Source: Mesorhizobium sophorae
Lineage (GTDB): Bacteria > Pseudomonadota > Alphaproteobacteria > Rhizobiales > Rhizobiaceae
Length of the DNA stretch: 64,000 nucleotides
NCBI RefSeq assembly: GCF_002270415.1
Contig: NZ_NNRI01000024.1
Coordinates: forward strand, 1-64,000
Direction: 5' to 3'
Below are positions 50,723 through 59,826 of this stretch, piece after piece. The notes under the pieces are model-generated. The model had not been told where the DNA came from and did no database searches. It was given only the letters and a program-made list of their open reading frames with translations. The position numbers and the translations under genes were made by a program. How positions within the stretch are numbered: the stretch's first letter is position 1; every line of letters starts with the position of its first letter.

Positions 50723-51928
50723 TCAAAGCAGGGTCAGCTGCACCTGGTCCTTGCCGCCGGCCACGAACTGATCGGTCCGAAGCGTGCGCCGTTCGACGTT
50801 GAGGCCGAGCCGCTTGGCGGTGATCTCGAAGCGCCGGCCGATCTGCCAGGCGTAGGGACCAGCACCCTTCATGCGCTTGCCCCACTCCGAATCGTAGTCC
50901 TTGCCGTCGCGCATCGAGCGGATCAGCGACATCACGTGGCGGTAACGGTCGGGATAGTGGCGCAACAGCCAGTCCTTGAAGATCGGACTGACCTCCAGCG
51001 GCAGGCGCAGCACGACATAACCCGCTTCGCGCGCACCGGCGGCGCGTGCCGAATCGAGGATGCGTTCCATCTCCTGGTCGGTCAGGCCGGGGATGATCGG
51101 CGCCACCATGACCGAGGCCGGAATGCCGGCATCCGAAAGCTGCCGGATCGCCTCCAGCCGCTTGGTCGGCGTCGAGGCGCGGGGCTCCATCGTTCTGGCC
51201 AGCATGCGATCGAGCGTCGTCACCGACAGCGCCACCTTGGCCAGCCCGCGCTCGGCCATGCGCGACAGGATATCGATGTCGCGCGTCACCAATGCGGACT
51301 TGGTGACGATGCCGACCGGATGGCCGCGCGCTTCCAGCACTTCGAGGATCTCACGCATGATCCGATACTGCTTCTCGATCGGCTGGTAGGGATCGGTGTT
51401 GGTGCCGATCGCGATGGTGCGCGGCTGGTAGCTATCCTTCGACAGTTCCTTGTAGAGCAGTCGCGCCGCGTCCGGCTTGGCGAACAGCTTCGATTCGAAA
51501 TCGAGGCCTGGCGACAGGCCCATGAAACTGTGCGTCGGCCGGGCAAAGCAATAGACGCAGCCATGTTCGCAGCCGCGATAAGGATTGATCGACCGGTCGA
51601 AGGAGATGTCTGGCGATTCGTTGCGGGTGATGATGGTGCGTGGCTTCTCGACCTGCACCTCGGTCTTGAAGGGCGGTAGTTCCTCCAGCGAATTCCAGCC
51701 ATCATCGAAGACATGCCGGCTGACAGGCTCGAACCGGCCGGATGGATTGATGCCCGCCGACCTGCCGCGATTGCGGTCCGGACGGACACGCACGCCACTC
51801 TGCTCGATCATCGCATTGGCCATCTCGGCTCTTCCAGCTCCGAAAGCTGCAATGTCGGCGCGCACGATCTGTTCCATCTTCGCCCGCTCCCAGGGACTGT
51901 CTATGTTGTGTCGAATCGCTCTGTTCAT
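50723..51928 (-). CDS. PA0069-family radical SAM protein
   Basis: 401 residues. The 4Fe-4S site is Cys120, Cys124 and Cys127 in INPYRGCEHGCVYCFARP, followed by a TIM-barrel core (TKSALVTRDIDIL; LSVTTLDRMLARTMEPRAST; VMVAPIIPGLTD). ATG 51928 with AGGAAT 6-8 bases upstream is used. It resembles spore photoproduct lyase-like repair enzymes, but the reaction of this family is not established. It starts divergently from a glycosyltransferase gene. Confidence 0.92.
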   Translation of the reverse strand: MNRAIRHNIDSPWERAKMEQIVRADIAAFGAGRAEMANAMIEQSGVRVRPDRNRGRSAGINPSGRFEPVSRHVFDDGWNSLEELPPFKTEVQVEKPRTIITRNESPDISFDRSINPYRGCEHGCVYCFARPTHSFMGLSPGLDFESKLFAKPDAARLLYKELSKDSYQPRTIAIGTNTDPYQPIEKQYRIMREILEVLEARGHPVGIVTKSALVTRDIDILSRMAERGLAKVALSVTTLDRMLARTMEPRASTPTKRLEAIRQLSDAGIPASVMVAPIIPGLTDQEMERILDSARAAGAREAGYVVLRLPLEVSPIFKDWLLRHYPDRYRHVMSLIRSMRDGKDYDSEWGKRMKGAGPYAWQIGRRFEITAKRLGLNVERRTLRTDQFVAGGKDQVQLTLL

Positions 51929-52027
51929 GAAATTATTCCTATTTCGCCGATGAGAACAAAGCAAGAACTTTTTATGGTGCGCTGCAAAAACTGGCGCTGC
52001 GTTCGGCTTTCCGCTATTCGGCTAATG

Positions 52028-52546
52028 ATGCTCAGTGTCCTGATCGAAACCCGCAATGACGAGGAGGGCCTCGCCCGCACGCTCGCCTCGCTGATTGGCG
52101 GCGCGGTCGAGGGCGTGGTGCGTGACGTCATCGTCTGTGACACGGGTTCAACCGACCAGACGCATCGTGTTGCCGAGCATGCCGGCTGTCACTACGTGAC
52201 CGGCGGTATCGCTGCCGGCATCCGCCAGGCCAAGGGTGACTGGGTGCTGCTCCTGGAGCCGGGCTCGCGGCTGGTGGACGGCTGGATCGATGCGGTCGTT
52301 GCCCACACGGCCAGGCAGACCATGGCGGCGCGCTTCTCGCGGGCGCGCGGCAGCCGCACACCGTTCCTGGCCCGGGTGTTTTCGGGAAACCGCGCCTTGG
52401 CCGATGGATTGCTGATCAGCAAGCTTCAGGCCGCGGCAGCGTCGAAGAGTGCCGGCAGCGCCGAGGCCATCGCACGCGGCCTCGCGACAAAGCGGCTCGA
52501 CGCCGAAATCTGGGTGGCACCGCCGAAGCAGCGCTCCCCGGAGTGA
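52028..52546 (+). CDS. Short family 2 glycosyltransferase-like protein
   Basis: 172 residues. The GT-A nucleotide-sugar fold begins immediately (LSVLIETRNDEEGLARTLAS) with DVIVCDTGSTDQTHRVAEHA and GDWVLLLEPGSRLVDGWID. It is shorter than most GT2 enzymes and lacks a clear acceptor domain and membrane helices. The DxD-like metal motif is replaced by LEPGS, so catalysis is uncertain. Upstream Shine-Dalgarno is weak, and ATG 52025 is an equal start. Confidence 0.8.
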   Translation: MLSVLIETRNDEEGLARTLASLIGGAVEGVVRDVIVCDTGSTDQTHRVAEHAGCHYVTGGIAAGIRQAKGDWVLLLEPGSRLVDGWIDAVVAHTARQTMAARFSRARGSRTPFLARVFSGNRALADGLLISKLQAAAASKSAGSAEAIARGLATKRLDAEIWVAPPKQRSPE

Positions 52547-52693
52547 TCTTTTTGCAGGTGCTCTGTTCATTGTGCATTGCACAAAATCTGACGCGAGGTT
52601 AGTTTCCCGTTCAGACGGGTGGATTGGGTTTGGGTCATGCCGAGTGATGAGCACCGATGCGGCATCGGCGCCACGCTCATAGCCGAGGACCCG

Positions 52694-53668
52694 ATGAAGC
52701 TTTCACCTCCCAACAAATCCGGCGCTGCCAGTCTTGAGGCCGTTGCCCGCAACGGCAGCCTGCTGCGCCGCATCGCCGTGCGCATTCCGACCTATCTGAC
52801 GGACCTGCGCGAAAACCCTGCCTGGCTGCCGATGTTCGTGCTGGCGCGCACAATGCCAGGACGCCGGATGCATTGGCTGGGCGCAAAACGCGCTCGTCCG
52901 GCCCATAATTCGGGGGATACGATGTTTGCCGGCGTCGACCGCGAAGCCGTGGTCGAAGCGCTGCGCTCCGACGGGCTGTTTTCGGGCCTGATGCTGCCAC
53001 CGGCGACCCATGAAGAGATCGCCAGTTTCGCCCAGCGCACGCCTTGCTTTGGCAATTTCGATCGCCGTCTCGAATTCATGCCGGGTGAACATGCCGAGGC
53101 CGAGAAACGCATGGGTCGCTCACTGCTCAGCGGACATTTTTTCGAGCGCATCCTCGACTGCCGGGCGGCACTCGCCATCCAGCGCGATCCGCTGCTTCTG
53201 GATATTGCGGCGCACTATCTCGGCGGCCAGGCAAAACTCATCACCACGCGCGTCTGGTGGAGTTTTCCGACGGGTGAGGCTTCGGACGCCGACAAGAACC
53301 TTGCCTCGCTCGGCAAGTATCATTTCGACCTCGACGACTGGCGCATGCTGAAATTCTTCTTCTATCTCAAGCCGGTCGACGCCGACACCGGCCCGCATGT
53401 CTATGTCCGGGGCAGTCACAAGCGCCGCAGCCTCAAGCATCAGCTCACCTTGCTGGTCGGCCATCCCGCACAAGAGGTTCTGGATGTCTACGGCGAGCAC
53501 AGCCCGGTGACGCTGACCGGTGAAGCCGGTCTCGGCTTCGTCGAGGATCCGTTTGGCTTCCACATGGGCACGGTGCCGGCGCGCACGCCGCGGCTGATGA
53601 TGGAAGTCGGCTTCGGCGTGTCGCCGCCCTCACGCCGGCGCTTTCACGGCGAGCCGGTCATCCGCTGA
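52694..53668 (+). CDS. Phytanoyl-CoA-dioxygenase-family 2OG-Fe(II) protein
   Basis: 324 residues with the 2OG-oxygenase triad His210 and Asp212 (KYHFDLDDW), His290 (GFHMGTV) and Arg300. The DTGPHVYVRGSHKRR stretch is typical of PhyH proteins. The N-terminal 100 residues are unlike PhyH and could bind a partner. ATG 52694 is chosen from GAGGA just upstream; longer in-frame starts at 52619 or 52637 are possible. It follows the glycosyltransferase-like gene on the same strand. Substrate unknown. Confidence 0.82.
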   Translation: MKLSPPNKSGAASLEAVARNGSLLRRIAVRIPTYLTDLRENPAWLPMFVLARTMPGRRMHWLGAKRARPAHNSGDTMFAGVDREAVVEALRSDGLFSGLMLPPATHEEIASFAQRTPCFGNFDRRLEFMPGEHAEAEKRMGRSLLSGHFFERILDCRAALAIQRDPLLLDIAAHYLGGQAKLITTRVWWSFPTGEASDADKNLASLGKYHFDLDDWRMLKFFFYLKPVDADTGPHVYVRGSHKRRSLKHQLTLLVGHPAQEVLDVYGEHSPVTLTGEAGLGFVEDPFGFHMGTVPARTPRLMMEVGFGVSPPSRRRFHGEPVIR

Positions 53669-53815
53669 CAGGGAACCATCCCAGCCGGTCCCGCCTTCAA
53701 AATCGTGGCCGAGACTATTCATGCGGCATCCGGTTGGGAATGACACTTCGAAGGCGCAAGCAGTGTTCTGCTGGCGAAACCGAGGTCGGGCGCTTGAATT
53801 GCTTGCCGTTTGGCC

Positions 53816-54358
53816 TCAACCGCGCCGCAGATGCTCGTCCAGGCGCGGCATGATCTCGACGAAGTTGCAGGGCATGTGCCGGTAGTCGAACTGCGCCTTC
53901 AGGATGCCGTCCCAGGCGTCCCTGCAGGCGCCGGGCGAGCCCGGCAGCACGAAGACGAAGGTGGCGTTGACGACGCCGCCGGTCGCCCGGCTCTGGATCG
54001 TCGAGGTGCCGATCTTGTCGTAGGAGATGCGGTGGAAGACTTCCGAAAAGCCGTCCATGCGCTTTTCGAAGATCGGCTCCAGCGCTTCCGGCGTCACGTC
54101 GCGGCCGGTGAACCCGGTGCCGCCAGTGGTGATGACGACGTCGATCGCAGCGTCCCGCGACCAGCCGAGCACCTTGTCGCGGATCTTTTCGCGGTCATCG
54201 GTGACGATATCGCGGGCGGCGAGGACGTGGCCGGCTTCAGTGATGCGGTCGGCCAGTGTCTGGCCGGATTTGTCGTCGGCGAGGCTGCGTGTGTCCGAGA
54301 CGGTCAGCACCGCGATGCGGATCGGAATGAAAGGCCGGCTCTCGTCAATCCTGGCCAT
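53816..54358 (-). CDS. moaB: Molybdenum cofactor biosynthesis protein B
   Basis: 180 residues of the MoaB/MogA fold: IAVLTVSDTRSLADDKSG, VVITTGGTGFTGRDVTPEAL, and FVLPGSPGACRDAWD. It adenylylates or binds molybdopterin on the way to Moco. Its ATG follows the ispE stop by one base. The window also holds a molybdoenzyme that needs this cofactor, but there is no special link beyond that. Confidence 0.94.
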   Translation of the reverse strand: MARIDESRPFIPIRIAVLTVSDTRSLADDKSGQTLADRITEAGHVLAARDIVTDDREKIRDKVLGWSRDAAIDVVITTGGTGFTGRDVTPEALEPIFEKRMDGFSEVFHRISYDKIGTSTIQSRATGGVVNATFVFVLPGSPGACRDAWDGILKAQFDYRHMPCNFVEIMPRLDEHLRRG

Positions 54359-54359
54359 C

Positions 54360-55247
54360 TCAGCCAGCCTCCGATGTCATGCTGCGCGTCGCGGCGACGA
54401 ACCAGTCGGGCTGGCGGCTGCGGATGTCCGCGGCTGCGCGCTTGGCGACATTGCCGGTCTCGAACAGGCCGAAGCATGTCGCGCCGGATCCGGACATCCG
54501 GGAGAATCCCGATCCAGCCTTGTTAAGCCAGGAAAGCGCTCTGCCGATGGCGGGCTGCATCGCCAGCGCCGCGGGCTCAAGATCATTGCGGGTGATTTCC
54601 AGCCAGTTGCGCAGGCTATGGAAATCGATGCTGCGCGGCAAAGGCGGCAGTGGCGCATTGTCGCGACGCGACAGCGCTGCGAACACCTCGGCGGTCGAGA
54701 CGGCCGTTCCGGGATTGACCAGCACCAGCCCCAGCGCCGAAAAATCGGGCACCATCGACAACTCGTCCCCGATGCCCCGCGCGATCAGCGGCTTGGCCGC
54801 CAGGCACATCGGCACATCGGCGCCAAGCGAAAGGCCGATCCGCCCCAGCTCAGTGCTGTCCATGTCTAGGGCCCATGTCTCCGCCAGCCCGCGCAGCACG
54901 GCTGCCGCATCGCTCGAGCCGCCGCCGACGCCGGAGGCAACCGGCAGGTTCTTTTCGAGCCGGATGGCGACCGGCGAGGTTTTCTTGGCCCCAGCCTCTC
55001 TTCGCAGCGCATCGCGGGCCTTGAGCACGAGATTGCTGGCGTCGAGCGGAACGGCCTGCGCGTAGCGGCCAGACACGGTAAAATCGTCGCTGTCGGCGAG
55101 CGCGATTTCGACCCGGTCGCCAAAACGCGTGAACACCGCCAGGCTTTCGATCAGGTGATAGCCGTCAGGGCGCCTGCCGGTGACATGCAGCGCCAGATTG
55201 ATCTTGGCGTGCGCATGCCAGGTGCGCGACCCGATCTCGGTGTCCAC
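54360..55247 (-). CDS. ispE: 4-diphosphocytidyl-2-C-methyl-D-erythritol kinase
   Basis: 295 residues of the GHMP kinase family. AKINLALHVTGRRPDGYH is the N-terminal motif, the glycine-rich ATP loop is PVASGVGGGSSDAAAVLR, and SRMSGSGATCFGLF is near the C terminus. It phosphorylates CDP-ME in the MEP pathway to isoprenoids, feeding the polyprenyl synthase encoded nearby. GTG 55247 start. It is operonic with moaB. Confidence 0.95.
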   Translation of the reverse strand: MDTEIGSRTWHAHAKINLALHVTGRRPDGYHLIESLAVFTRFGDRVEIALADSDDFTVSGRYAQAVPLDASNLVLKARDALRREAGAKKTSPVAIRLEKNLPVASGVGGGSSDAAAVLRGLAETWALDMDSTELGRIGLSLGADVPMCLAAKPLIARGIGDELSMVPDFSALGLVLVNPGTAVSTAEVFAALSRRDNAPLPPLPRSIDFHSLRNWLEITRNDLEPAALAMQPAIGRALSWLNKAGSGFSRMSGSGATCFGLFETGNVAKRAAADIRSRQPDWFVAATRSMTSEAG

Positions 55248-55273
55248 GGCGTCAGTCGTATGCGGGATGATGC

Positions 55274-55459
55274 TCAGTCCTTGGCCAGCCGGTATTCGCC
55301 GGTCTTCGGATCCTTGACCAGCGTACCCATGGCACCGTTGGCTGCCTGCTTTTCCGTGCGCCGCACCTTGGCGGTCACGCGCTCGGCTTCCCGGATGAAG
55401 GTGCGGTAGCCGAAATAGGCGGCGACGCCAACGACGGTGAAGAAAATGATCTGCGGCAT
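55274..55459 (-). CDS. Small conserved single-pass membrane protein
   Basis: 61 residues: one membrane helix (IIFFTVVGVAAYFGYRTFI) then a charged tail (REAERVTAKVRRTEK) ending with LVKDPKTGEYRLAKD. The Shine-Dalgarno GGGAGGAG stands 6-7 bases before the ATG. Such short proteins before ispE occur in rhizobia; I cannot name a function. Confidence 0.8.
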   Translation of the reverse strand: MPQIIFFTVVGVAAYFGYRTFIREAERVTAKVRRTEKQAANGAMGTLVKDPKTGEYRLAKD

Positions 55460-55592
55460 GTCAAAACTCCTCCCACGCTGGGCGGCGGCCGGTCGGGTCG
55501 GTTCATGCATGTCGCCCAAAGGTGGATCCGGTTTTAGGAAAGCGACATGCATAAGACTTCAAGCTCTCATGCTAGACGGTTTTGCCCGGTTT

Positions 55593-56456
55593 TCAAAGCC
55601 CGAAGCGAGACCACAACGCGCGCTCTTCCGCCGCATCGATCACGCCGCTGGCGGCTGCCGCGGCGATATCGGGCGCTGAAAAGCCCTTGCTCGACCCGAA
55701 CAGGCCGAACCGGCTGAGGAAACCGCGCGGCGCCGTGACCAGCCTGAGCTGGGTCTTCGCTCCGAAACGGGTCTTGAGCACCGTGCGCATGTCGCCGAGT
55801 GCATCGACCAGGCCGAGTTCGAGACCCTTCATGCCGGTCCAGAACAGACCGGTGAACAGGTCCGGATCGTCCTTCAGCTTCGTGCCGCGCCTTTCCTTGA
55901 CGAGGTCGATGAACGTGCCGTGCACCTCGAGTTGCAGCGCTTTCAGGCGCTCGACGTCTTCCTTCTTCTCCGGCTTGAACGGATCGAGCACAGCCTTGTT
56001 CTGGCCGGCGGTGTGGACACGGCGCTCGACGCCGATCTTCTTCATCAGCTCCGGGAAGCCGAACGAGGCCGAGACCACGCCGATCGAACCGACGATGGAG
56101 GACGGATCGGCGAAGATCTCGTCGCCGGCGACCGCGATCATGTAGCCGCCCGATGCCGCGACGTCTTCGACGAAGACCAGCACTTTCTTGTTCTTTTCAG
56201 TTGCCAGGTCACGAATACGCTTGAAGATCAGCCGCGATTGCACCGGCGAGCCGCCCGGCGAATTGATCGAGATGGCGACCGCCGGTGCGTCGTAGGAAAA
56301 CGCCTTCTCGATGAGGCCGGCCGTCGAGGCCAGCGACAGGGTCGGCCGGAACTGGCCACCCCCGGGCATGATGGTGCCGTGCAGCCGGATGACCGGAATG
56401 GTGACGACGGTCGAGCGCCAAGACTTCGGCAGCAGGCGGTTGATAAGTCGTTTCAC
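55593..56456 (-). CDS. S49-family signal peptide peptidase (SohB/SppA-like)
   Basis: 287 residues. The Ser/Lys dyad is visible: the nucleophile Ser102 in EDVAASGGYMIA, and a Lys near 139-140 in LMKKIGVERRVH. NSPGGSPVQS and SSIVGSIGVV are also typical. It is a membrane-associated protease that clears residual signal peptides. GTG 56456 with GGAGA about 10 bases upstream is used; the reading frame is open further upstream without support. Confidence 0.88.
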   Translation of the reverse strand: MKRLINRLLPKSWRSTVVTIPVIRLHGTIMPGGGQFRPTLSLASTAGLIEKAFSYDAPAVAISINSPGGSPVQSRLIFKRIRDLATEKNKKVLVFVEDVAASGGYMIAVAGDEIFADPSSIVGSIGVVSASFGFPELMKKIGVERRVHTAGQNKAVLDPFKPEKKEDVERLKALQLEVHGTFIDLVKERRGTKLKDDPDLFTGLFWTGMKGLELGLVDALGDMRTVLKTRFGAKTQLRLVTAPRGFLSRFGLFGSSKGFSAPDIAAAAASGVIDAAEERALWSRFGL

Positions 56457-56535
56457 GAGGGCGCGGTCTCCAGTCGATAGGTTGCAGGCATGTAGGAACT
56501 CCCCGGCCAACGGCAATGCGGCCGGTAAGAATAGC

Positions 56536-57336
56536 TCAATCTCCGAACAGCGAGGCCAGGCCGTTGGCAATCATTTCGCTGCGCTCATCAGGGCCGTCGC
56601 CCGATTGCGCATGAAGCATCAGCGGAGGGCGAATGGCGAGCTTCCCCCGCGCCCCGAGCGCAGCCCTGACGACGATGCGGATCGCCGCCGCGTCGGGGCG
56701 GGGATGGACAGCGAGGATCTCGGCATCGCCGAAGCGGCCGGAGATCGCGTCGAGAATGGAGCCGAGCTGCTCGGGCCGGGCGATCACGGCAAGCCCACCG
56801 CGCGGCCTGACTACGGCGGCAGCACTTCTGATCCAGCTCTCGAACAGTCCGTCCTCCGTGACGTGGGCTTCCTTTCTCAGGCGATCGGGCGTGGCACGAT
56901 CCCGTACGGCGTTGAAAGGCGGGTTCATGATGACGAAGTCGAAGTCGTTGTCGGCGAGGCCGGCCGCCGCCCGCGCCCGTCCCGATACGGTGACATCGGC
57001 GATGAGCACAGAGGCACGGTCACTGAGATGGGCATTGCCGGGATGGGCAAGCGTTGCTGCGGCGAAAGCAGCCATTTCCGGCGCCCGTTCGACGAGCACG
57101 GCAGCGGCCGTTGGGCAGCGCGACAGCACCGCCAGACCGGCGGCCCCGGCGCCAGCGCCGAAATCGGCGAGACGTCCGCCAAAGGAGGATGGCACGGCCG
57201 CCGCCAGCATCATGGCATCCATGCCCGCGCGATGGCCGCCTTGCTTGGGCTGCACGAGCCAGAACCGGCCGCGATGGAAGGCATCGACCGTATGGGCCGG
57301 CGTGTCCGGGGCAAGGGTGGCCGGCGCGGCGGACAT
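56536..57336 (-). CDS. SAM-dependent methyltransferase, TrmN6/YfiC-like
   Basis: 266 residues. The SAM site is RLADFGAGAGAAGLAVLSRC, and NPPF in FDFVIMNPPFNAV marks an N6-adenine or N-type methyltransferase of the TrmN6 branch (adenine 37 of tRNA-Val in E. coli). An N-terminal WLVQPKQGGHRAGMDAMMLA motif is shared. The ATG overlaps the DUF2007 stop as TAATG, so they are coupled. Confidence 0.9.
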   Translation of the reverse strand: MSAAPATLAPDTPAHTVDAFHRGRFWLVQPKQGGHRAGMDAMMLAAAVPSSFGGRLADFGAGAGAAGLAVLSRCPTAAAVLVERAPEMAAFAAATLAHPGNAHLSDRASVLIADVTVSGRARAAAGLADNDFDFVIMNPPFNAVRDRATPDRLRKEAHVTEDGLFESWIRSAAAVVRPRGGLAVIARPEQLGSILDAISGRFGDAEILAVHPRPDAAAIRIVVRAALGARGKLAIRPPLMLHAQSGDGPDERSEMIANGLASLFGD

Positions 57337-57560
57337 TATTTCCCGCGGATCTCGTTGGCGATGCCGGCATCCGTCAGGATGCGCCGTGCCGCGTCGGCCT
57401 GGTCGGCATCGACCATGACACGTCGCGGCAGGATGCCGAGCGAGCCGTCGAGCACGCTCATGTTCTGGTCGGCGACGAAGCAGCCGATGCCGGCATCGCG
57501 CATCAGCGATTCGACAAAGGAGATGATGACGGCGTCGTTGGTGCGAATGAGCTCTATCAT
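57336..57560 (-). CDS. DUF2007-domain small protein
   Basis: 74 residues with the DUF2007 (putative signal-transducing) pattern: MIELIRTNDAVIISFVESLM, DAGIGCFVADQNMS, RRVMVDADQADAARRIL. It is the first gene of the operon with the TrmN6-like methyltransferase and lies divergent to the polyprenyl synthase. Function unknown. Confidence 0.92.
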   Translation of the reverse strand: MIELIRTNDAVIISFVESLMRDAGIGCFVADQNMSVLDGSLGILPRRVMVDADQADAARRILTDAGIANEIRGK

Positions 57561-57767
57561 CGGGCGAAACTCTCAGTTTGCGGCGCATATGTAAACGGGC
57601 AGGCGGATTTCCGTCACCAAGCAGACCTGCTCTTTCGGCAGGGTTGACAGGCTGTCATCGCCGCCGCGCCAATTCGCCACTTGCCGTGGCCGTGTCTGGC
57701 GCCCTAGAGTCCCTGCCGGGACCAAGGGTGCCGTCGCACGCGTTATACCAAGACGGGAGTGATTGTC

Positions 57768-58784
57768 GTGGGTGTCGTTCTCAACATCGAAAACGGGAAG
57801 CGGGAACCCGCCTCCATCAAGGATTTGATCGATCTGACGGCGGCCGATATGGGACGCGTCAATGAATTGATCCTGTCCAAGGCCGGCTCCGACGTCGAGA
57901 TGATTCCGGAGGTTGCCAACCATCTGATCTCGTCCGGCGGCAAGCGGCTGCGGCCGATGCTGACGCTCGCTGCCGCGCAGATGTTCGGCTATGCCGGCGA
58001 GGGCCACGTCAAGCTCGCAACGGCGGTCGAATTCATGCACACGGCAACGCTTCTCCACGACGATGTCGTCGACGAAAGCGGCATGCGGCGCGGCAAGAAG
58101 ACCGCGCGCATGATCTGGGGCAACCAGGCGAGCGTCCTGGTCGGCGACTTCCTGCTCGGCCAGGCCTTCCGCATGATGGTCGATGTCGGCTCGCTCGAAG
58201 CGCTCGACATCCTGTCGAGTGCGGCCTCGATCATCGCCGAGGGCGAGGTGATGCAGCTCGCCGCCGCCAAGAACCTCGATACCACCGAGGACGAGCATTT
58301 CGCCGTCATCAAGGCCAAGACCGCGGCGCTGTTTTCGGCCGCTGCCGAGGTCGGCCCGGTCATTGCCCAGGCGACACGCAACGACCGTGCCGCACTGCGC
58401 TCCTACGGCATGAACCTCGGCCTTGCCTTCCAGTTGATCGACGATGCGCTGGACTATGGCGGCACCAGCAAGGATCTGGGCAAGAATGTCGGCGACGACT
58501 TCCGCGAGGGCAAGGTGACCTTGCCGGTTATCCTCGCCTACCGGCGCGGCACCAAGGCCGAGCGCACCTTCTGGAAGCGCGCCATCGAGGACAATGTCGT
58601 CGATGACGCCGGCCTGGAAAAGGCGATCGGCCTGATGACCCGCCACGGCGCGATCGCCGACACGATCGGGCGTGCCCGCCATTTCGGCGAGATCGCCCGC
58701 GACGCGCTGGCGCCGCTGGAAGCGACGCCGCAGAAATCGGCGCTGATCGACGTCATCGATTTCTGCATCAGCCGGGTGAACTGA
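57768..58784 (+). CDS. ispB: Long-chain polyprenyl diphosphate synthase (IspB type)
   Basis: 338 residues. The first Asp-rich motif DDVVD is at 98-102 in LLHDDVVDESGMRRGK, the second DDALD at 225-229 in FQLIDDALDYGG. GGKRLRPML binds IPP. It makes octaprenyl or decaprenyl diphosphate for ubiquinone side chains. GTG 57768 with GGGAG 8 bases upstream. The next conserved gene in the same direction is the TPR gene at 62245, with accessory genes in between. Confidence 0.93.
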   Translation: MGVVLNIENGKREPASIKDLIDLTAADMGRVNELILSKAGSDVEMIPEVANHLISSGGKRLRPMLTLAAAQMFGYAGEGHVKLATAVEFMHTATLLHDDVVDESGMRRGKKTARMIWGNQASVLVGDFLLGQAFRMMVDVGSLEALDILSSAASIIAEGEVMQLAAAKNLDTTEDEHFAVIKAKTAALFSAAAEVGPVIAQATRNDRAALRSYGMNLGLAFQLIDDALDYGGTSKDLGKNVGDDFREGKVTLPVILAYRRGTKAERTFWKRAIEDNVVDDAGLEKAIGLMTRHGAIADTIGRARHFGEIARDALAPLEATPQKSALIDVIDFCISRVN

Positions 58785-59010
58785 GCGGCTGGCGTTTCGG
58801 GGCAGGCTCTGCTCTGCAAAAAACCTGATCAGGAGATGGCACCGCCACGGCCGCTGTCTGGTGAGCCGACCTCCTGAAATTCGCTTTGGGGGTGGAAAGG
58901 GGACGTCGAAGCCCTCGCCACTTCCGGACCTCGGGTTATGACTTAGCCCGCGTGGACTCTCATGGCGGGGCCCGGGCAAGCAGCACCTCTGACAGTGGAC
59001 AGTAAATCCG

Positions 59011-59610
59011 TTACTGCTCCTTCTTGAACAGGTCCTGGAAGAGCAGCTGGCCCCAAGCGCGGTCGCGTGCGTGCACCAACGCGCCACCCTCGTTGAGCTT
59101 TCCCAGCTTGACGGGTGCGAACCCCAGTTGTTTGGCCAAATCCGCCACGGGAGCGATCGCGTCCTCGTCGTCGCTCGACAGGAAGACCACCCGGTGGCCG
59201 CCCTCGACGATCGGATCGGCGGCCAGGGTGGCCGCAACGAGGTGATTGAAACCTTTCACGAACTTAGCGCCGGTGAACGACTTCGCAACGAAGGCGGAGG
59301 ACGGGAGGCCGTCCAGCTCCTCAAGAGGAACCAACGCGTTCATCGCGTCGATGACCGTCTTGCCTTTCCAACTCGGCAGGGCCTTCGCAACCTCGCGATG
59401 TTCCCCGAACGGGACCGCCAAGATGATTGTGTCGGCCTCGAGTGCATCCCGCAGCGACTTGGCGACGACCGTGGGTCCAATCGCCCGAGCCTGCGGCGCC
59501 AACGCCTCGGGCGGCCGGCGGCTCGCGACGGTCACGTCGATGTTTTTACGGGCGAAGGCGTAGGCGAGGGCCTGGCCTATCTTACCGAATCCTACAATCG
59601 CGTAGCTCAT
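59011..59610 (-). CDS. NADP-binding oxidoreductase, F420-dependent-reductase-like fold
   Basis: 199 residues. A Rossmann motif sits at the very N terminus (YAIVGFGKIGQALAYAFARK), followed by TVASRRPPE, typical of NADP-specific binding, and a C-terminal LGFAPVKLGKLNEGG. The layout matches NADPH-dependent F420 reductase-like proteins widespread in non-F420 bacteria. It is transcribed toward the polyprenyl synthase and is separated from the SDR gene by 216 bases. Confidence 0.88.
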   Translation of the reverse strand: MSYAIVGFGKIGQALAYAFARKNIDVTVASRRPPEALAPQARAIGPTVVAKSLRDALEADTIILAVPFGEHREVAKALPSWKGKTVIDAMNALVPLEELDGLPSSAFVAKSFTGAKFVKGFNHLVAATLAADPIVEGGHRVVFLSSDDEDAIAPVADLAKQLGFAPVKLGKLNEGGALVHARDRAWGQLLFQDLFKKEQ

Positions 59611-59826
59611 AATGCTTCTCCTATCGGTGTCGATACTGATTACCCCGGCCTTCGACAGCGCTGGGTTATCCGTTTCGCCGCATGGCGACCTTCGCGAGAT
59701 CTTCGGACCGCCACCGCAAGCGATGCGTGACATCGGTTCGAATTCCTGAATTGACGCGTAGTCGTCCTGCCGTGACGACTTCCGCGCGCCCGGACGGTCA
59801 ACCACTTCCGGCGATCGGGCGCGATT

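Noticed and set aside
57573..59237. A 554-codon open frame on the minus strand
   Set aside because: It covers the polyprenyl synthase with clear Asp-rich motifs on the plus strand; the minus frame shows Arg/Asp-rich shadow composition.
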